64,000 nt of DNA from Tipula vernalis (taxonomy: Eukaryota > Arthropoda > Insecta > Diptera > Tipulidae): contig OY282558.1 in NCBI GenBank assembly GCA_958295665.1, positions 313,320,092 to 313,384,091 of the forward strand, written 5' to 3'. The translations under genes were made by a program, and so were the position numbers. This document shows, piece by piece, positions 19,817 to 31,196 of the stretch. Below the pieces are notes generated by a model that was given only the letters and a program-made list of their open reading frames with translations, searched no databases and was not told the origin of the DNA. Positions within the stretch are counted from its first letter, which is position 1; the number at the start of each line of letters is the position of its first letter.

Positions 19817-20133
19817 ATAATAGAAAAAAAAAATAAATGAATTTCATTTATTTATTTATTTTTTTTTTCACATAAATTGTTTAATTTTAAATTTTACATT
19901 AGGAAAATTTTTAGATTTTCAATATTTTTATTTTTATAATATAATTGATACCTTAATTACTTTTAACAATGTATAACTAGAACTATTATTTTATATTCTA
20001 ATGGAAAAAAATTTTTTTTATTAATATTTATTCAGCATTGTCAATATTTAAATTAAATTATTACATTAATTGTACCTTTAAATTTAAACCTAGAATTTGT
20101 CATTAATGAAATTACTGTATACATCTGAAAAAA
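19817..20133 (-). other. Non-coding 3' segment of the gypsy element
   Basis: AT-rich, no ORF. It lies between the end of pol and the polypurine tract; no env remnant is seen. Confidence 0.6.
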
Positions 20134-20965
20134 TTAATTTGATAGATCGGAAATATTTGAAAAAAAATGTTTTAATCTGTTGTTATGGACGATCTTATTC
20201 GACCTTCCCATTTCAATTTCAGAATTCTCTTCGGAAATTTGTTTTGTGACTTTAAATGGGCCCAACCATAGATTCTTAGTTTTCGAGTTGCCCGTCTCAT
20301 CGCGTAACAAAACCATATCATTTTCAGTGAATTTAGTTTCATTTACATTTTTGTCGTAATAAGACAGATTTTAGTTTTTTTGTAATCAATTTGTTCCTAG
20401 CTAATTCCCATGTTGTTTGAAATCGATATTTTAATTCTTTCACATAGTCATCATAATTATATAACGGATCTGGTGGTTTCATAATGGAATTTGGAATGGA
20501 TGGTTTCCTCCCAAACAGAAGCTCAAATGGCATGAAACCTGTAGATGTGTGTGGTGTGCTATTATAAGCGAACATAGCGTAACTTAACCAACTATCCCAA
20601 TTTGCTCTGTCACTACTGGTAAATGAACGCAAATACTCTGCAAGAGTACGGTGTGATCTTTCCAACGATCCATTCGATTGGGGATGATATGCTGTGCAAT
20701 TTAATTGCTTTATTTTTAACAATTTTGTCAAACTTTTAAAAAGTTGGCTCATGAAATAAGATCCTTGATCAGTAACAATGATGTCTGGTAGACCGTACGA
20801 GCAAATGAATTTTTCAGCGAATATTTTAGCAATTGTCGAAGCTTCTTGATTTTGAATTGAATAAGCTTGAGAAAATTTTGTTAAATCATCTTGAAGCGTC
20901 AAAATGAAACGATTTTGTGAATGCGATGGTGGATTAATTGGACCTACTATATCTAAAAAAATACG
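20134..20965 (-). pseudogene. Integrase catalytic core and C-terminal part of pol, after the stop
   Basis: This continues the long gag-pol frame past an in-frame TAA at 20966-20968. Seen: LDIVGPINP just after the stop, LTLQDDLTKF (first catalytic Asp), IIVTDQGSYF (second Asp) and GSLERSHRTL (Glu), the integrase DDE triad. Then come FMPFELLFGRKPSIPN and a basic region. A second break lies near 20360-20390, in an A-rich run, where the frame shifts by one into MVLLRDETGN and LWLGPFKV (20316-20134), the C-terminal SH3-like part. The stop looks like a single substitution. Both breaks should abolish integrase in this copy. Confidence 0.85.
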
Positions 20966-23900
20966 TTAAAATGGTTTAGATGCTGTATCTGTAATTTTCA
21001 TAGGTATTTTAATTGTTTTACCATATTTATTTTTTTGGCAAAATTCGCAAGTTGTAATGAATTTTTTAACTTTTGAAATCATCTGCGGAAAACTATAGTA
21101 ACATTTCAAACGATTAAGTGTTCGACATATACCTTGATGAGCTCCTAATGGAGTTACATGAAAATCTTTTATTAATTGTTCAATTTCATCTGGATTCGTT
21201 ATTTCTTTAATTTTTGGATTAACTGGATTTTGATTTGAAAATGAACTATTTAAATTGTTTGGGATTAGTGAAGCTAAATCATTGGTTTGTCTTGTTGAAC
21301 TGCTTGGTTTAGGAACAGAATTTCTATTCATTGAACGGGTTACGGCATACATATGATGGTCAGTTTCATCATCAGACTGAATAAGTTCAATCCTGGACAA
21401 TGCATCCGCCACAACATTAGTCACACCTGGTTTGTAATGAATTGAGAAATCATACTCCTCCAGTTCCAACCGCCAACGTAACAGAATGGAAGATTCATGT
21501 GCTTCGGAATATAGGTAAGTTAATGGTTTGTGGTCACATTTTAATATAAATTTAGTGCCATAAATATAAGGTCGAAATTTACGAACCGCCCACATTATAG
21601 CTAAAAGCTCCTTTTTGGTTGTATTATACGATTTTTCAGTTTGGTTCAGAATTCTACTAGCATATGCTATAGGCAGATCTTCTTCACTTTCTAACTGAGA
21701 TAGAATTGCGCCCAGTGCTAAATCACTTGCATCTGTTGTGATAATAAACGTTTCGCTAAAATTTGGATATTGAAGTATTGGCGAACTTGCTAAACATTTC
21801 TTTAATTTAACAAAAGCGTTTTCAGAGATTGCATCCCATTTAAATTTGGCATTTTTACGTTTCATTGCGGATAACAGCTCAGCTATATGTGCATAATTTT
21901 CGATAAATTGTCTGTAATAACCAGATAAACCTAAAAATCTAATTACTCCTTTAACATTTATTGGTTGTGGATAATTAACTATTGCTTCAGTTAATTTTGG
22001 ATCTGGTTTAGTCCCTTCGCGACTTATTATGTGTCCAAGATATTTTACTTCCGTTCGTAGAAAGTTACATTTAAGAGGTTGTAATTTTAATCGAAATTTC
22101 CGAAAACAGTCCAGTACTTCGACTAATCGTTTATTATGATCTTCAAGATTTACACCATACACTACTACGTCGTCGAGATAAACAAAACATTTGATTCCGT
22201 TTAATCCTGACAGTACATGGTTCATCAATCTTTGGAATGTGCTTGGCGCTCCTTTAAGCCCGAATGGCATACGTAAATAGTGGTAATGACCAAACGTCGT
22301 GGAGAAGGCTGTTTTCTGTTTATCTTCTTGGTGCATCATCACTTGATGATATCCATTCGCCAAATCAAGGGTCGTAAAATAACTAGCTTGTCCTAATTGA
22401 TCCAATATTTCTACAATATTTGGTAAAGGAAAAACACTACTAATTGTCTGCTCATTTAAACGTCGGAAATCTACAACTAATCGCCATTTTGCACCTGAAT
22501 TTGATTTTTTGGGGACTAGAAGCAATGGAAAATTCCAAGGAGACGTACTTTGCTCTATTATACCGTCATTTAGCATTTGCTTAACTTGCGACTCTACTTC
22601 TTTCTTTGCTACTTCCGGTAACCGGTATGGTTTTTTATAAATTGGATTAGTGTTTGGAATTAAATCGATTGTATGACAAACTTCAGAATTTGCATCTAAA
22701 CGGTCGCCAGGTAAATAAAATACATCACTGAATTTGTTGCACATCCCGATAATCGCTTTTCGTTCTTCTTCATTTAAATGGTCGGTATTAATCTGTGATT
22801 CCAAAATATCTAACCTATTTGTAATATCATCGGAGAATGAGTTGAACTGGAAAACATTAAATTCACTTAAAGGTTCACCTACAATTTCATGATCACTTAA
22901 CTCGACTTTTAGTTCCGTATTATTCAATAAACCAAATACTGCACTACCATTTTCTGGTTTAACGATACAACTGGCTAAAAATATACCTGGATTTATTTCT
23001 TGCGATCTACAGAAATAATTTATGTCATTATTCAATAATTTTGTTGGTAAACGAACAAAAATTTCAGCGCGAGGAGGAAGTTTGATTTGATTTATCGGTT
23101 GAGAAGTAGATGATTCTAACGGGAAAGTAAAAAGTTGATCTTTTAATTGAATTTTTAATTCTTTAATGTTATAATCGATAATACATTTATTATTTTCCAA
23201 GAAATCCTTTCCTATTATACCTGCGCAATCAACAGGGAAACTATTTGGAACCACCTGAAATGATTGTTTAATCGTTGTATTATGATTCAATTCAATATTG
23301 GCATTTACTTGAGCCAGAGTTTCTATATTCTCCGTTGTAATGCCCTGAATTTTAATTTTTATGTTTGGATGAACAACTGTATCACCCTTAAGAACCTCTT
23401 TCTTCATTAAACTTAAATCCGCGCCGGTATCAACCAAAAAATAATTTGTATTATTATCTACTAGGACATCCACATTTAATTTAACATACTTAAAATCATT
23501 TGAACCAACAATATCTGACACGTTGTAAACATCTTTAAATGTTTCCCTTGGTTGTGGATTTTTAAATGTAGTATTCTCTGAACATATTGTTAAATTTCTT
23601 GCTATCTTAGTTGTGAGATTTGTTGTTTCTTCAGAATATTCTCTATTTTCAGAATTTGATGGAGTACAAGGTTGTGGATCACATTCATTGATCGGCGTCG
23701 ACTTATATATGTTTGAATGATGTTTATTATTATTAAATTCACGTTTTCTACAAGTATCAATCATATGACCTGAAGATCTACAATATCTACAATACAAATT
23801 AGTTCGTTCATTATTCCTATGGTTTGATTGAATATTAGTATTATTAAATGTATTTTGCTGCTGATTTTTAGTAAACTGTGAGGAACTAGAATTTGGTTGA

Positions 23901-24985
23901 AATGTACTATTGTTGATTGCCATACTATTCTTACGTTTGAAACATTGATGAATATAATGATTATTTTTATTGCAAAAACTACAAAATTTAGTTTGTGAAT
24001 TATTTTGAAGCTTATATTCAGGCTTATGAACAATGTCTTCTTCATTGGCTTGGGCGATTGCATCCACTAATTTTGAGAAATGATGAGCTTTTATTACCGT
24101 TCGAACTGGCTCGTTTAGCCCGTTCACGAAAGAATTTAATGCCATGTCTTCATTCAATGCTTGAATCACTGTAGCAGATTCTTTACCTTGCTTTGATATA
24201 CCAATTTCGTTTAGCTCAACCATTAACTCGATTTTATTTGCAAATATTTGAACATTGTCAAATTTTCCTTGATTACACCTAATCAATTCATTTGCTACGG
24301 TTCCAGCTGACCTCCTTTTACAAAAATTAAATTCTAATTGTTTTTTTAAATCATCCCATTCGTTAAAATCTTTATATCGAACCACTTCAAAAGCTGCCTC
24401 GTCCAATTTTAACTTTATTAATTGCATGAATCTTTGTTTCTTTCCTTTATCATGTTCTTCATTTAAAGGACCCCAAACTAAATCACCTGCTAAACTAAAC
24501 TTTTGGTATTCATTAGATTTACCAGAAAATGAGGGAATAATTTTCATAAGTTTCTCTACACTATTCGCCATGTTTACTGAGCTAAATTTTATTTCGACTG
24601 AACGTATTGCGCTTGAACTAGCTAACTCTGTTTCGTTATATTTAACCTTTAGTGTATTGCTTGGTTCTACCGTTTCCGACTTATCCTCTAGTGTATTGCT
24701 TGGTTCTACCGTTTCCGACTTATCCTTTAGTGCATTGCTTGGTTCTACCGTTTCCGACTTATCCTCTAGTGTATTGTTTGGTTCTACCTTACTATTGATA
24801 TTTTCTGATGATATTGTGTCACCTGTTGATTTATTTTGTTTATTTGTTTTACCTTTTGGTGCACTTTTATTTTTATTTTGGGTAGCGAAATCAATTTTAT
24901 TTGAAAAATCTAATTCGGCTAAATTTGGGTTTTGTTGTAGTTGCTGTCTAGTTAGAATGTTGTCTCGCTCTTGAGACATCGACAC
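20966..24985 (-). CDS. Gag-pol polyprotein of the gypsy element (truncated by a stop in integrase)
   Basis: One 1,339-residue frame encodes gag and most of pol. Domains in order: a low-complexity N-terminus with four tandem 14-residue units (about 74-115); a gag region (about 140-320); two CCHC zinc knuckles, CSFCNKNNHYIHQC (335-348) and CRYCRSSGHMIDTC (399-412); aspartic protease LVDTGADLSLM (Asp519); reverse transcriptase (about 770-1000) with LDLANGYHQV (Asp874) and YLDD (936-939); RNase H with TTDASDLALGA (Asp1085) and VVADALSR; and the integrase HHCC zinc domain (His1275, His1283, Cys1313, Cys1316). The frame ends at TAA after TASKPF. Gag and pol share one frame with no shift. It acts in virus-like particles in the cytoplasm. 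The YLDD and domain order identify Ty3/gypsy; the finer lineage is not determined. Confidence 0.92.
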   Translation of the reverse strand: MSMSQERDNILTRQQLQQNPNLAELDFSNKIDFATQNKNKSAPKGKTNKQNKSTGDTISSENINSKVEPNNTLEDKSETVEPSNALKDKSETVEPSNTLEDKSETVEPSNTLKVKYNETELASSSAIRSVEIKFSSVNMANSVEKLMKIIPSFSGKSNEYQKFSLAGDLVWGPLNEEHDKGKKQRFMQLIKLKLDEAAFEVVRYKDFNEWDDLKKQLEFNFCKRRSAGTVANELIRCNQGKFDNVQIFANKIELMVELNEIGISKQGKESATVIQALNEDMALNSFVNGLNEPVRTVIKAHHFSKLVDAIAQANEEDIVHKPEYKLQNNSQTKFCSFCNKNNHYIHQCFKRKNSMAINNSTFQPNSSSSQFTKNQQQNTFNNTNIQSNHRNNERTNLYCRYCRSSGHMIDTCRKREFNNNKHHSNIYKSTPINECDPQPCTPSNSENREYSEETTNLTTKIARNLTICSENTTFKNPQPRETFKDVYNVSDIVGSNDFKYVKLNVDVLVDNNTNYFLVDTGADLSLMKKEVLKGDTVVHPNIKIKIQGITTENIETLAQVNANIELNHNTTIKQSFQVVPNSFPVDCAGIIGKDFLENNKCIIDYNIKELKIQLKDQLFTFPLESSTSQPINQIKLPPRAEIFVRLPTKLLNNDINYFCRSQEINPGIFLASCIVKPENGSAVFGLLNNTELKVELSDHEIVGEPLSEFNVFQFNSFSDDITNRLDILESQINTDHLNEEERKAIIGMCNKFSDVFYLPGDRLDANSEVCHTIDLIPNTNPIYKKPYRLPEVAKKEVESQVKQMLNDGIIEQSTSPWNFPLLLVPKKSNSGAKWRLVVDFRRLNEQTISSVFPLPNIVEILDQLGQASYFTTLDLANGYHQVMMHQEDKQKTAFSTTFGHYHYLRMPFGLKGAPSTFQRLMNHVLSGLNGIKCFVYLDDVVVYGVNLEDHNKRLVEVLDCFRKFRLKLQPLKCNFLRTEVKYLGHIISREGTKPDPKLTEAIVNYPQPINVKGVIRFLGLSGYYRQFIENYAHIAELLSAMKRKNAKFKWDAISENAFVKLKKCLASSPILQYPNFSETFIITTDASDLALGAILSQLESEEDLPIAYASRILNQTEKSYNTTKKELLAIMWAVRKFRPYIYGTKFILKCDHKPLTYLYSEAHESSILLRWRLELEEYDFSIHYKPGVTNVVADALSRIELIQSDDETDHHMYAVTRSMNRNSVPKPSSSTRQTNDLASLIPNNLNSSFSNQNPVNPKIKEITNPDEIEQLIKDFHVTPLGAHQGICRTLNRLKCYYSFPQMISKVKKFITTCEFCQKNKYGKTIKIPMKITDTASKPF
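24640..24792 (-). repeat. 42-bp tandem repeats within gag
   Basis: Units encoding KSETVEPSN plus a variable (T/A)L(E/K)(D/V)K follow one another about four times. At DNA level the plus strand shows GGTTCTACCGTTTCCGACTT repeated every 42 bp. Confidence 0.9.
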
Positions 24986-25998
24986 TTGTCACCCACTATA
25001 AAGTCACAATCACTTATAATTATTGAATACAAACTTCCGAAAATTCAATGAACTTGAAAAAAAAAATGTTACGATTTTTTGTTTTCTTTGACCGGATTGA
25101 AAATTGTACAGTATTTCCACAATTTCAATTTTGAGGTATGTATATGTAAAGTTTAAGGAATTATTCACATCTGAATTATTTACGCAAATAATTATTAAAT
25201 GACTTAAATTTAATTGTTCAACTTAAAATTAACAGTAGTTTTTAAATTAAAAAATTACCCATAAATTTACCTGTTATTTCCATTGGCTGCAGCACTTGAA
25301 TTCTCCCACAGCATTTATTCGACCTTTTCGATGGATTTACAACGTTTCCTTTTATGTTGTGTACGGCTTGATATTGATACGAATGATGACGTAGAAAAAA
25401 AATGATTCATTTGTATTCCTCCGCAGTATTATTCGACCTTGTCCGATGATTGATAACGTTTTTATTTTATTTTTTGCAATTATTGCAAACGGATAACTTT
25501 TCTTCGCATGTAGCGTATATTTAGTAATTACCACGCACTAACTTGTACATATACAGTTTATGTATATACGTGCATATGTACATAAATATTTGTATGCGCG
25601 CGGAAAAAGAATTTTCTTAATAGGTTATGGTTTCTCGTAATGTTTCTTCTTACGTATTATTTTTATTCCGTAATTCGAAAAATAAATTTTGTGTTGTTAT
25701 AGTTTAATTCAACCCCACATTAATGAATGTAGGAAAAAAAATGCGTTTTTCGCAAATGATTAACGGTTATTTTTTTTTGTTCACTTCGGTATTGGATTTT
25801 TTATTTAGTGTCAAAAACTGTTCTATCGCACTATTATTTTTATGCACTTGGATTAATTATTAATTAATTGATGTTTATTTCACTTTTTTGTTTATTTATT
25901 TAATTATTTTTTTTTTTTTTAGTTATTCAATTTTTATTTTTTAGTTTTATGAACACATAAAAAATATGGTTGTGAACGTGTTCACCGCTGTCACCAAT
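24986..25998 (-). other. 5' leader of the gypsy element
   Basis: About 1 kb with no long frame. Two degenerate related blocks (near 25300-25345 and 25420-25465) share TTATTCGACCTT and AACGTTT words. The primer-binding site lies at its 5' end. Confidence 0.6.
25980..25998 (-). other. Probable primer-binding site
   Basis: Directly after the 5' LTR the minus strand reads ATTGGTGACAGCGGTGAAC. The TGG start fits pairing with a tRNA CCA end; which tRNA is used cannot be decided without a tRNA set. Confidence 0.55.
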
Positions 25999-26403
25999 TG
26001 TTGTATTTCCACCTCTATTGGATATTTTCTTCAACACTGCTCAACGAACGACCGTATTAGGTTGAGTTTAATGACGGAAACACAAGGTATTAATTAATAA
26101 CGCAACACAAGTACATAGGGTTAACTGATATTTTATTATGATTATCGTTTATTATAGATATAAGTTTTATTATAGATTATAATGATATTAATATAATATA
26201 ATATTAATAATAAGAAAATAATTATTACAATATATATTTAATTATTTAAATTGTTTTATGTAATTATAATTAAGGGTATGTAAATTGGATAAACCACTTG
26301 GAGCAACTGACACATTTTTATAATAATATTTGGTTTTTATAGGATTATAACAGTAATCTGTCGAGCTGTTGTGTATTAATTAGTGCATTGCTACACTATA
26401 ACA
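25999..26403 (-). repeat. 5' LTR of the gypsy element (405 bp)
   Basis: Same ends and length as 19401-19805; about four substitutions distinguish the two. Confidence 0.97.
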
Positions 26404-26407
26404 TGTG

Positions 26408-28299
26408 TTTATTTGAAATTTTAACATTTAAAATTACTTGAACCAAGTATGCATATCCGAATAATTACATGGATTGGACCAACATTTATTTTTTTATGGT
26501 CGGCTCGCTTGCCAGACTATGTTTAACCCATTAAACAAAATTAATGGAAAAATAGTTAATGGAGCTCATTTTGGACCTTATTTATTTCACTTTTTGAGTA
26601 TATTGTTTTTATTCCAAGTGAAAGAGGAGAATTAGCTGTTTACAAGCTTTTTTTATTAACTGCTGTGGTTGTTAAATTTATAGGTCAATGACCTCTTCGT
26701 ACAACAAGTCTATTGAAGTTGTATGGTGTTGTACTTTAAAAAAACAAGATCACTATTTCGCGTACACCGAAAATTGGTAGAAATTAGTAATAGGCTGGTC
26801 CTACGTTCTCCATTTTACACCTGCTCGCTCTATAGAAACATTTTCAATGTCACTTTCATATCGTATTCATATTACACAGCCCACTACGTATTTTTCGATG
26901 CTAAATCCGAATCTGGATATCTGATCCTAACCTAAAATTTCAAAATTTCTGGGGATTTCAGCAGTAAAAACCAATGGTTCCATCGTATATTACAATTTCC
27001 AATTTTAAACGTCTGAATGTCTTTATCTATTACCGAGATATCGTAATCAAAGTATTAAGACTTTTATATGAACTTATATATCACACACTTTAAACACGAT
27101 ATGCGAATTTATTAGAGCGCATATATTATTTGATTTAAGATAAATCGGCAAAATATAAAGATATTTAGACGTTTAAAATTGTAAATGAGAGGAGATGGAT
27201 GGTACTTTTCGATGAAACCATTCATGTTTACTGCTAAAATTCCCTCATAATACAATGAAATATTAAAAACCCATAAAAACGGCCTTTCTCGCAATTTTAT
27301 GTTAGATATCTCAAAATCAATCCTGACGTGATAGAGCAATTATGTAACCAGATTCGGATTCAGCATTCAAAAATACGTCGGAAATGACTATTCTTGTTTC
27401 TGTTACCTGACCCTTGTTGACCCGTGTTATTTATTGACTTTGTTGACTTGGTATACCTACGTAAATTTACCTCTTTATTATACTTAAGAAACCCTGAGGC
27501 TAACCCTGATTTTACCTTGCACTTGATCTCTTCTGCAATGTCGACCACCTGGATAAAGCAATTAGTTTCATCAGTGGCTTAATGTTTTCAAATGTCGATG
27601 GATACTGAATATCCCATTTAACCCTGCAGTTAAACTAAATGGATTGCTGATAAGGTACCATCTAGGAATCACTGCACAGGATGAAGAAGTATCTGATCAT
27701 TTCTATCGGAATTTAATAAGGGAAATTGTTCACTTTATGAAATTTTCGAACATCTTCATGAGTGATCATTAGTCTACCATTTTGTGCGGATTCCCTATCA
27801 TCAATTAATATATTTGTTTATAACAATCATAACAAAGCTTACATAGACGAACCTTTATCCGATCACCAGTTCTGATTCGATCTTCATTAGCAACAATTAA
27901 TCCACATAAATGCAATAATTTCATAATTACTAAATCAGAAGTAAACTCAATTTAGCGACATTTTACTTCTTAGGCAGAGTTCTCAAAATAAAACAAAAGT
28001 TCTTGCTGCATTGCCAAAACTTCGTAAGATGTCTATTTTTGTAAAAATGTTGATGGCAGGCAAGACTGGGCAAATTATGAATTAAGGGGTTATTTACAGT
28101 TGTAGCTGGCGAAATGACGACATTTTCTCGATTTCTTTTCATCAGCATAATAAATATTTATTAAAAATCTGTTAACAACATCGATTATGTCGATTACGAC
28201 GGTACAATAGAACTTTACGATGCAGATACATTTTAATCCAATTTTAGAACGCCTATAGGCTGTGTAGGGGTAATATTTTACCACATTTGATTCGAAGAT
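26408..28299. other. Unassigned stretch with a diverged inverted repeat
   Basis: No clear gene. An imperfect palindrome lies at 26885-27378. A minus-strand frame near 27930-27790 reads LCKLCYDCYKQ after RIRTGDRIKVR, a CxxC-type motif that is too short to name. The remainder is AT-rich and leads to the Harbinger relic. Confidence 0.45.
26885..27378. repeat. Imperfect inverted repeat, about 500 bp overall
   Basis: Matching blocks in opposite orientation: 26885-26917 with 27348-27378 (around CAGATTCGGATT), 26961-26982 with 27214-27235 (AGCAGTAAA...AATGG) and 26999-27043 with 27147-27190 (AATTTTAAACGTCT). The right arm has about 70 extra bases between the first two blocks. This could be two copies of one repeat in opposite directions or a decayed foldback element. 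Confidence 0.7.
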
Positions 28300-29221
28300 A
28301 ATGTAGAGAAGTTATTAATTGAGATAAACCCGTTAATGTTAGCAGGCCGGAGTCGTCCAACGATAGACCCAAAGTCGGGAATATTAATGATGCTCTAGAT
28401 ATTGGGGAACTAAACCAGTTATCGTGATGTTTTAGATCGTTTCGGTATATCTGTAGGAGCTACAGCTGGCACAGTTTTATTTATTTGCAAGACTTTAATT
28501 ACAATTTCGAAAAAATTGATAAAGTGACCCTCTGTAGATCAAGCGAGAATTTTTGTACAAAACTTCAACAATTTGCTATAGGGAACAACAGTTTCCCTAG
28601 CATTATTGGATGCATTGATGGAATGTATACCCAAATTCCAGCTCCTTTAAATGATGATTTCAGCTATTATAACAGGAAACGCTTTCACTCTCTAATCCTA
28701 CAAGTATAGGTACATTTTAACATAATCAAATTAAATACTTGTCTGTAAAACAAAGTAGCTCTTACTAGGGTATTTATGAGAGCAAATTCAAATTCATAGG
28801 AATATTTTATGGCTGGCCTGGTCAGAGCCATGATGCCAATTTTTCCGCTTTTTGTTTGGTATAACAGCGGGATTATGACAAAAATTAAAAGTGGCGAAAT
28901 AGCTTTACGGTTTGACAAATATAAAATAAAGAAAATTTAATGTAAAACTATGTTCTACGAGAACAATTACATGAGCAATCATTTGGTATTCTGAAAGATC
29001 GAATTAAACGATTGAAATTTTTAAATATGAATAATCTCATAAATGCCAAATATTTTGTAGTCGCAGCAGTGGTTTTATATAATTATATTCTATCATTTCA
29101 AATTAACACCTATGATTTTATAGAGCCCTTCAATGAAGAACCTGAAAATGAAGAACATACACTTACCATTTCGGAACATGAAAATACCGTCGGTAAACTC
29201 AAACAGGATTATTTCTGTTAA
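28300..29221 (+). pseudogene. PIF/Harbinger-type transposase relic
   Basis: Frames follow the HARBI1/DDE_Tnp_4 order. They are SYRDVLDRFGISVGATAGT (about 28410-28470, helix-turn-helix region), FPSIIGCIDGMYTQIPAP (28591-28644, first catalytic Asp in CIDG), YYNRKRFHSLILQV (28662-28706), GWPGQSHDAN (about 28812-28842, second Asp) and HEQSFGILKDRIKRLKFL (about 28969-29023, third acidic residue). These are followed by VVAAVVLYNYILSF and an acidic tail ending at 29221. Stops and shifts (after 28709, near 28900) show it is dead. Such elements normally duplicate a 3-bp TWA target and encode a second Myb/MADF protein; I could not assign one here. Confidence 0.85.
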
Positions 29222-29259
29222 ATTTTATAAACTATTTTATAATAAATAAAATGGAATAG

Positions 29260-29437
29260 GGCCGAAAGGCCGAATGTTGCTAGGCCGAATGTCAAAAGGC
29301 AGAACGGCGAAAAGGCGAATTTTGAAAGGCCAAATGTGTCGAAAGGACGAATGGGTCGAAAGGCCGAATGTCGAAAGGCTGAAAGGGTTGAAAGGCCGAA
29401 TATCGAAAAGCCGAATTTCGAAAGGCCGATTGTGTCG
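29260..29437 (+). repeat. Left array of the 15-bp GTCGAAAGGCCGAAT motif
   Basis: Degenerate, mostly 14-18-bp spaced copies. Confidence 0.85.
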
Positions 29438-30210
29438 AAACATATGTACGTAACAATAAAATAAGAAGGAATTTATTAATTGATTAGTTTAAATAAGTAA
29501 TTCTTTAATTTAAAACTTTTGTTTTACATTGAACATATTCGTGTCCTCTGAAGTTAATCTCTGTTAAAATTAGGTTTCACTGTCCATAACCTAAAATCAT
29601 ATTTTCACTTCTTCGCTCAATTAACAGAGGCGGCCAAAATAGTTTTAAAATGATAGTGAAGGAAAATACTATTATCTGTTAACAAATTTGAAATTTCTGT
29701 AAGTATTGAATGATATTATTGAACAAATTCTTTAAGCTATGAATTTGGAATAGGGTCGAAATTCGGAATGTCACAAGGCCGAATATCGAGAGATCGAATT
29801 GCGTAAGTAGATCAATAAACCACCGAAAAAGCTTTAACCGCCTATCAATGAAATATTGCATAGTTGAAAGATAATACTTAATTCTTTTTCTCGATCGTAC
29901 AATTTTAATGATTCTACTATGTAAAATATTAACCATTTTTTATTAATATTTAAATACACGGTGTTTTAGGAAGCAATTAATGTAGTATGAGTTACTGTAG
30001 TAACTCAGTGGACTCATTTTTTTGACCTTGGTTTGGCGAAGGTAAGATTTCCACTGTTAAGTTGTCATTCAAAGGAGAAGTAAGAGCAAAAACTTCTTGG
30101 TCCACATAATGTCCCTTCTGGTTGTTTGTTATTCATTGGTATTACACCAAATGATTACAAACTATTCAATACAAATTCATTCCCACTGGGAGGATAGATT
30201 TTATTTTATT

Positions 30211-30345
30211 AAGTAAAGGAAAATTTTGATAAGTGAATCAAAGTGATGGGAATTAAGTGAAAGATAATTTTGTTATGTAAAGAATGATTCTATTAAGTGA
30301 AGGAGAATTCTGTTCAGTAAAGGAAAATTCTGTTAAGTTAATGAG
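30211..30345 (+). repeat. Short tandem array, about 23-bp unit
   Basis: Repeats of the type TTAAGTGAAGGAGAATTCTG with variation (TTATGTAAAGAATGATTCTA and similar). Confidence 0.75.
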
Positions 30346-30499
30346 TTTCAGTATAATCAATTAAGAAAAAGCCATGTTCTCCCTTAATTGGCTATACTCT
30401 AGAACTTCATCAAAGAAATCAGTTTAGATTCCCATTAACATTTCCATCATATCGAATTTAATCATACTCGGTTACGAAATAGCCAAGTTTTAAAATGTT

Positions 30500-30770
30500 C
30501 CGTTTTGTACCTTATGCCGTAGTGTACCATACGTCGTATTGAAATGTGCCGTAATGAAACATGCAATAGTGTACTATAATCCGTAGTATACCATATATCG
30601 TACTGAAACATGTGGTATGCCAGTGTACCATATAGGTATAAATAGTGTACCGTATACCCTACTGAATTCCATATGTCGTACTGAAACATGTCGTAGAAAT
30701 TCATATGCCAGTGTATCATATAGGTATAAGTAGTGTACCGTATGCCTAACTGAAATATGCCGTAACGATC
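30500..30770 (+). repeat. Degenerate array with GTACCATA / CGTACTGAAACATG words, 91-bp super-unit
   Basis: GCCAGTGTACCATATAGGTA near 30618 recurs near 30709. Smaller GTAGTGTACC-type words fill the stretch. A 116-codon minus frame across it is only a product of the repeats. Confidence 0.75.
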
Positions 30771-31074
30771 AAGATGCGTTTCAAAAAACGATTTTTCCGC
30801 CATGTAGTACAATAAATTATTTTATTTTATGTTATGTTGATATAAAACAAAAATGGGTTATAAATTATAGTGATCAAATTATAAAGTAATAAAAGATTTT
30901 CTCTAAAATTGTCCCATAATTCCCGTTAAAGAATATTTAATAATTTAATCACATAATTCAAAAACACTTTTAACGAAATTTTCGGATTAGTTATCACGTG
31001 AAACATTTTTTTTAAATCTTCTTTCAAATAAATTGATTTCAATCGATTAAGTGATGGAGAATTTCATGAAAATT

Positions 31075-31196
31075 CGGCCTTTTTACCCAATCGGCCTTTC
31101 CACAAGTTCGGCCATTCGACTATTCGGCCTTTAGACAAATTTGGCCTTTGGACATTCGGCCTTTCGACACTTTCGGCCTTTCGACCCAATGGGCCA
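31075..31196 (-). repeat. Right, inverted array of the 15-bp motif
   Basis: ATTCGGCCTTTCGAC-type copies, the complement of the left array. Confidence 0.85.

Larger units (their letters stand above)
19397..26407 (-). mobile_element. Complete Ty3/gypsy LTR retrotransposon with target duplication
   Basis: A 7,003-bp element (19401-26403) is flanked by TGTG at 19397-19400 and 26404-26407, a 4-bp target duplication as expected for gypsy-group integrases. The minus strand gives the order 5' LTR, primer site, about 1 kb leader, gag-pol, polypurine tract, 3' LTR. No envelope frame is present. LTRs differ at about four of 405 positions, so insertion is recent relative to the other relics here. Pol has one in-frame stop and one frameshift, so this copy should not be able to move by itself. 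Confidence 0.95.

Noticed and set aside
19806..20133. A third ORF (env) in the gypsy element
   Set aside because: The stretch between pol and the polypurine tract is only about 320 bp and has no frame of note.
24426..24974. Plus-strand 182-codon frame opposite gag
   Set aside because: It is antisense to the tandem repeats and low-complexity part of the gypsy gag and has no independent support.
29237..29443. Minus-strand RPF-repeat frame (FDIRPF, FGLSTH)
   Set aside because: A product of the 15-bp GTCGAAAGGCCGAAT array, whose length is a multiple of three, not a gene.
30462..30812. 116-codon minus frame rich in Tyr/His/Met
   Set aside because: It is made of degenerate tandem repeats with GTACCATA-type words and has no domain.
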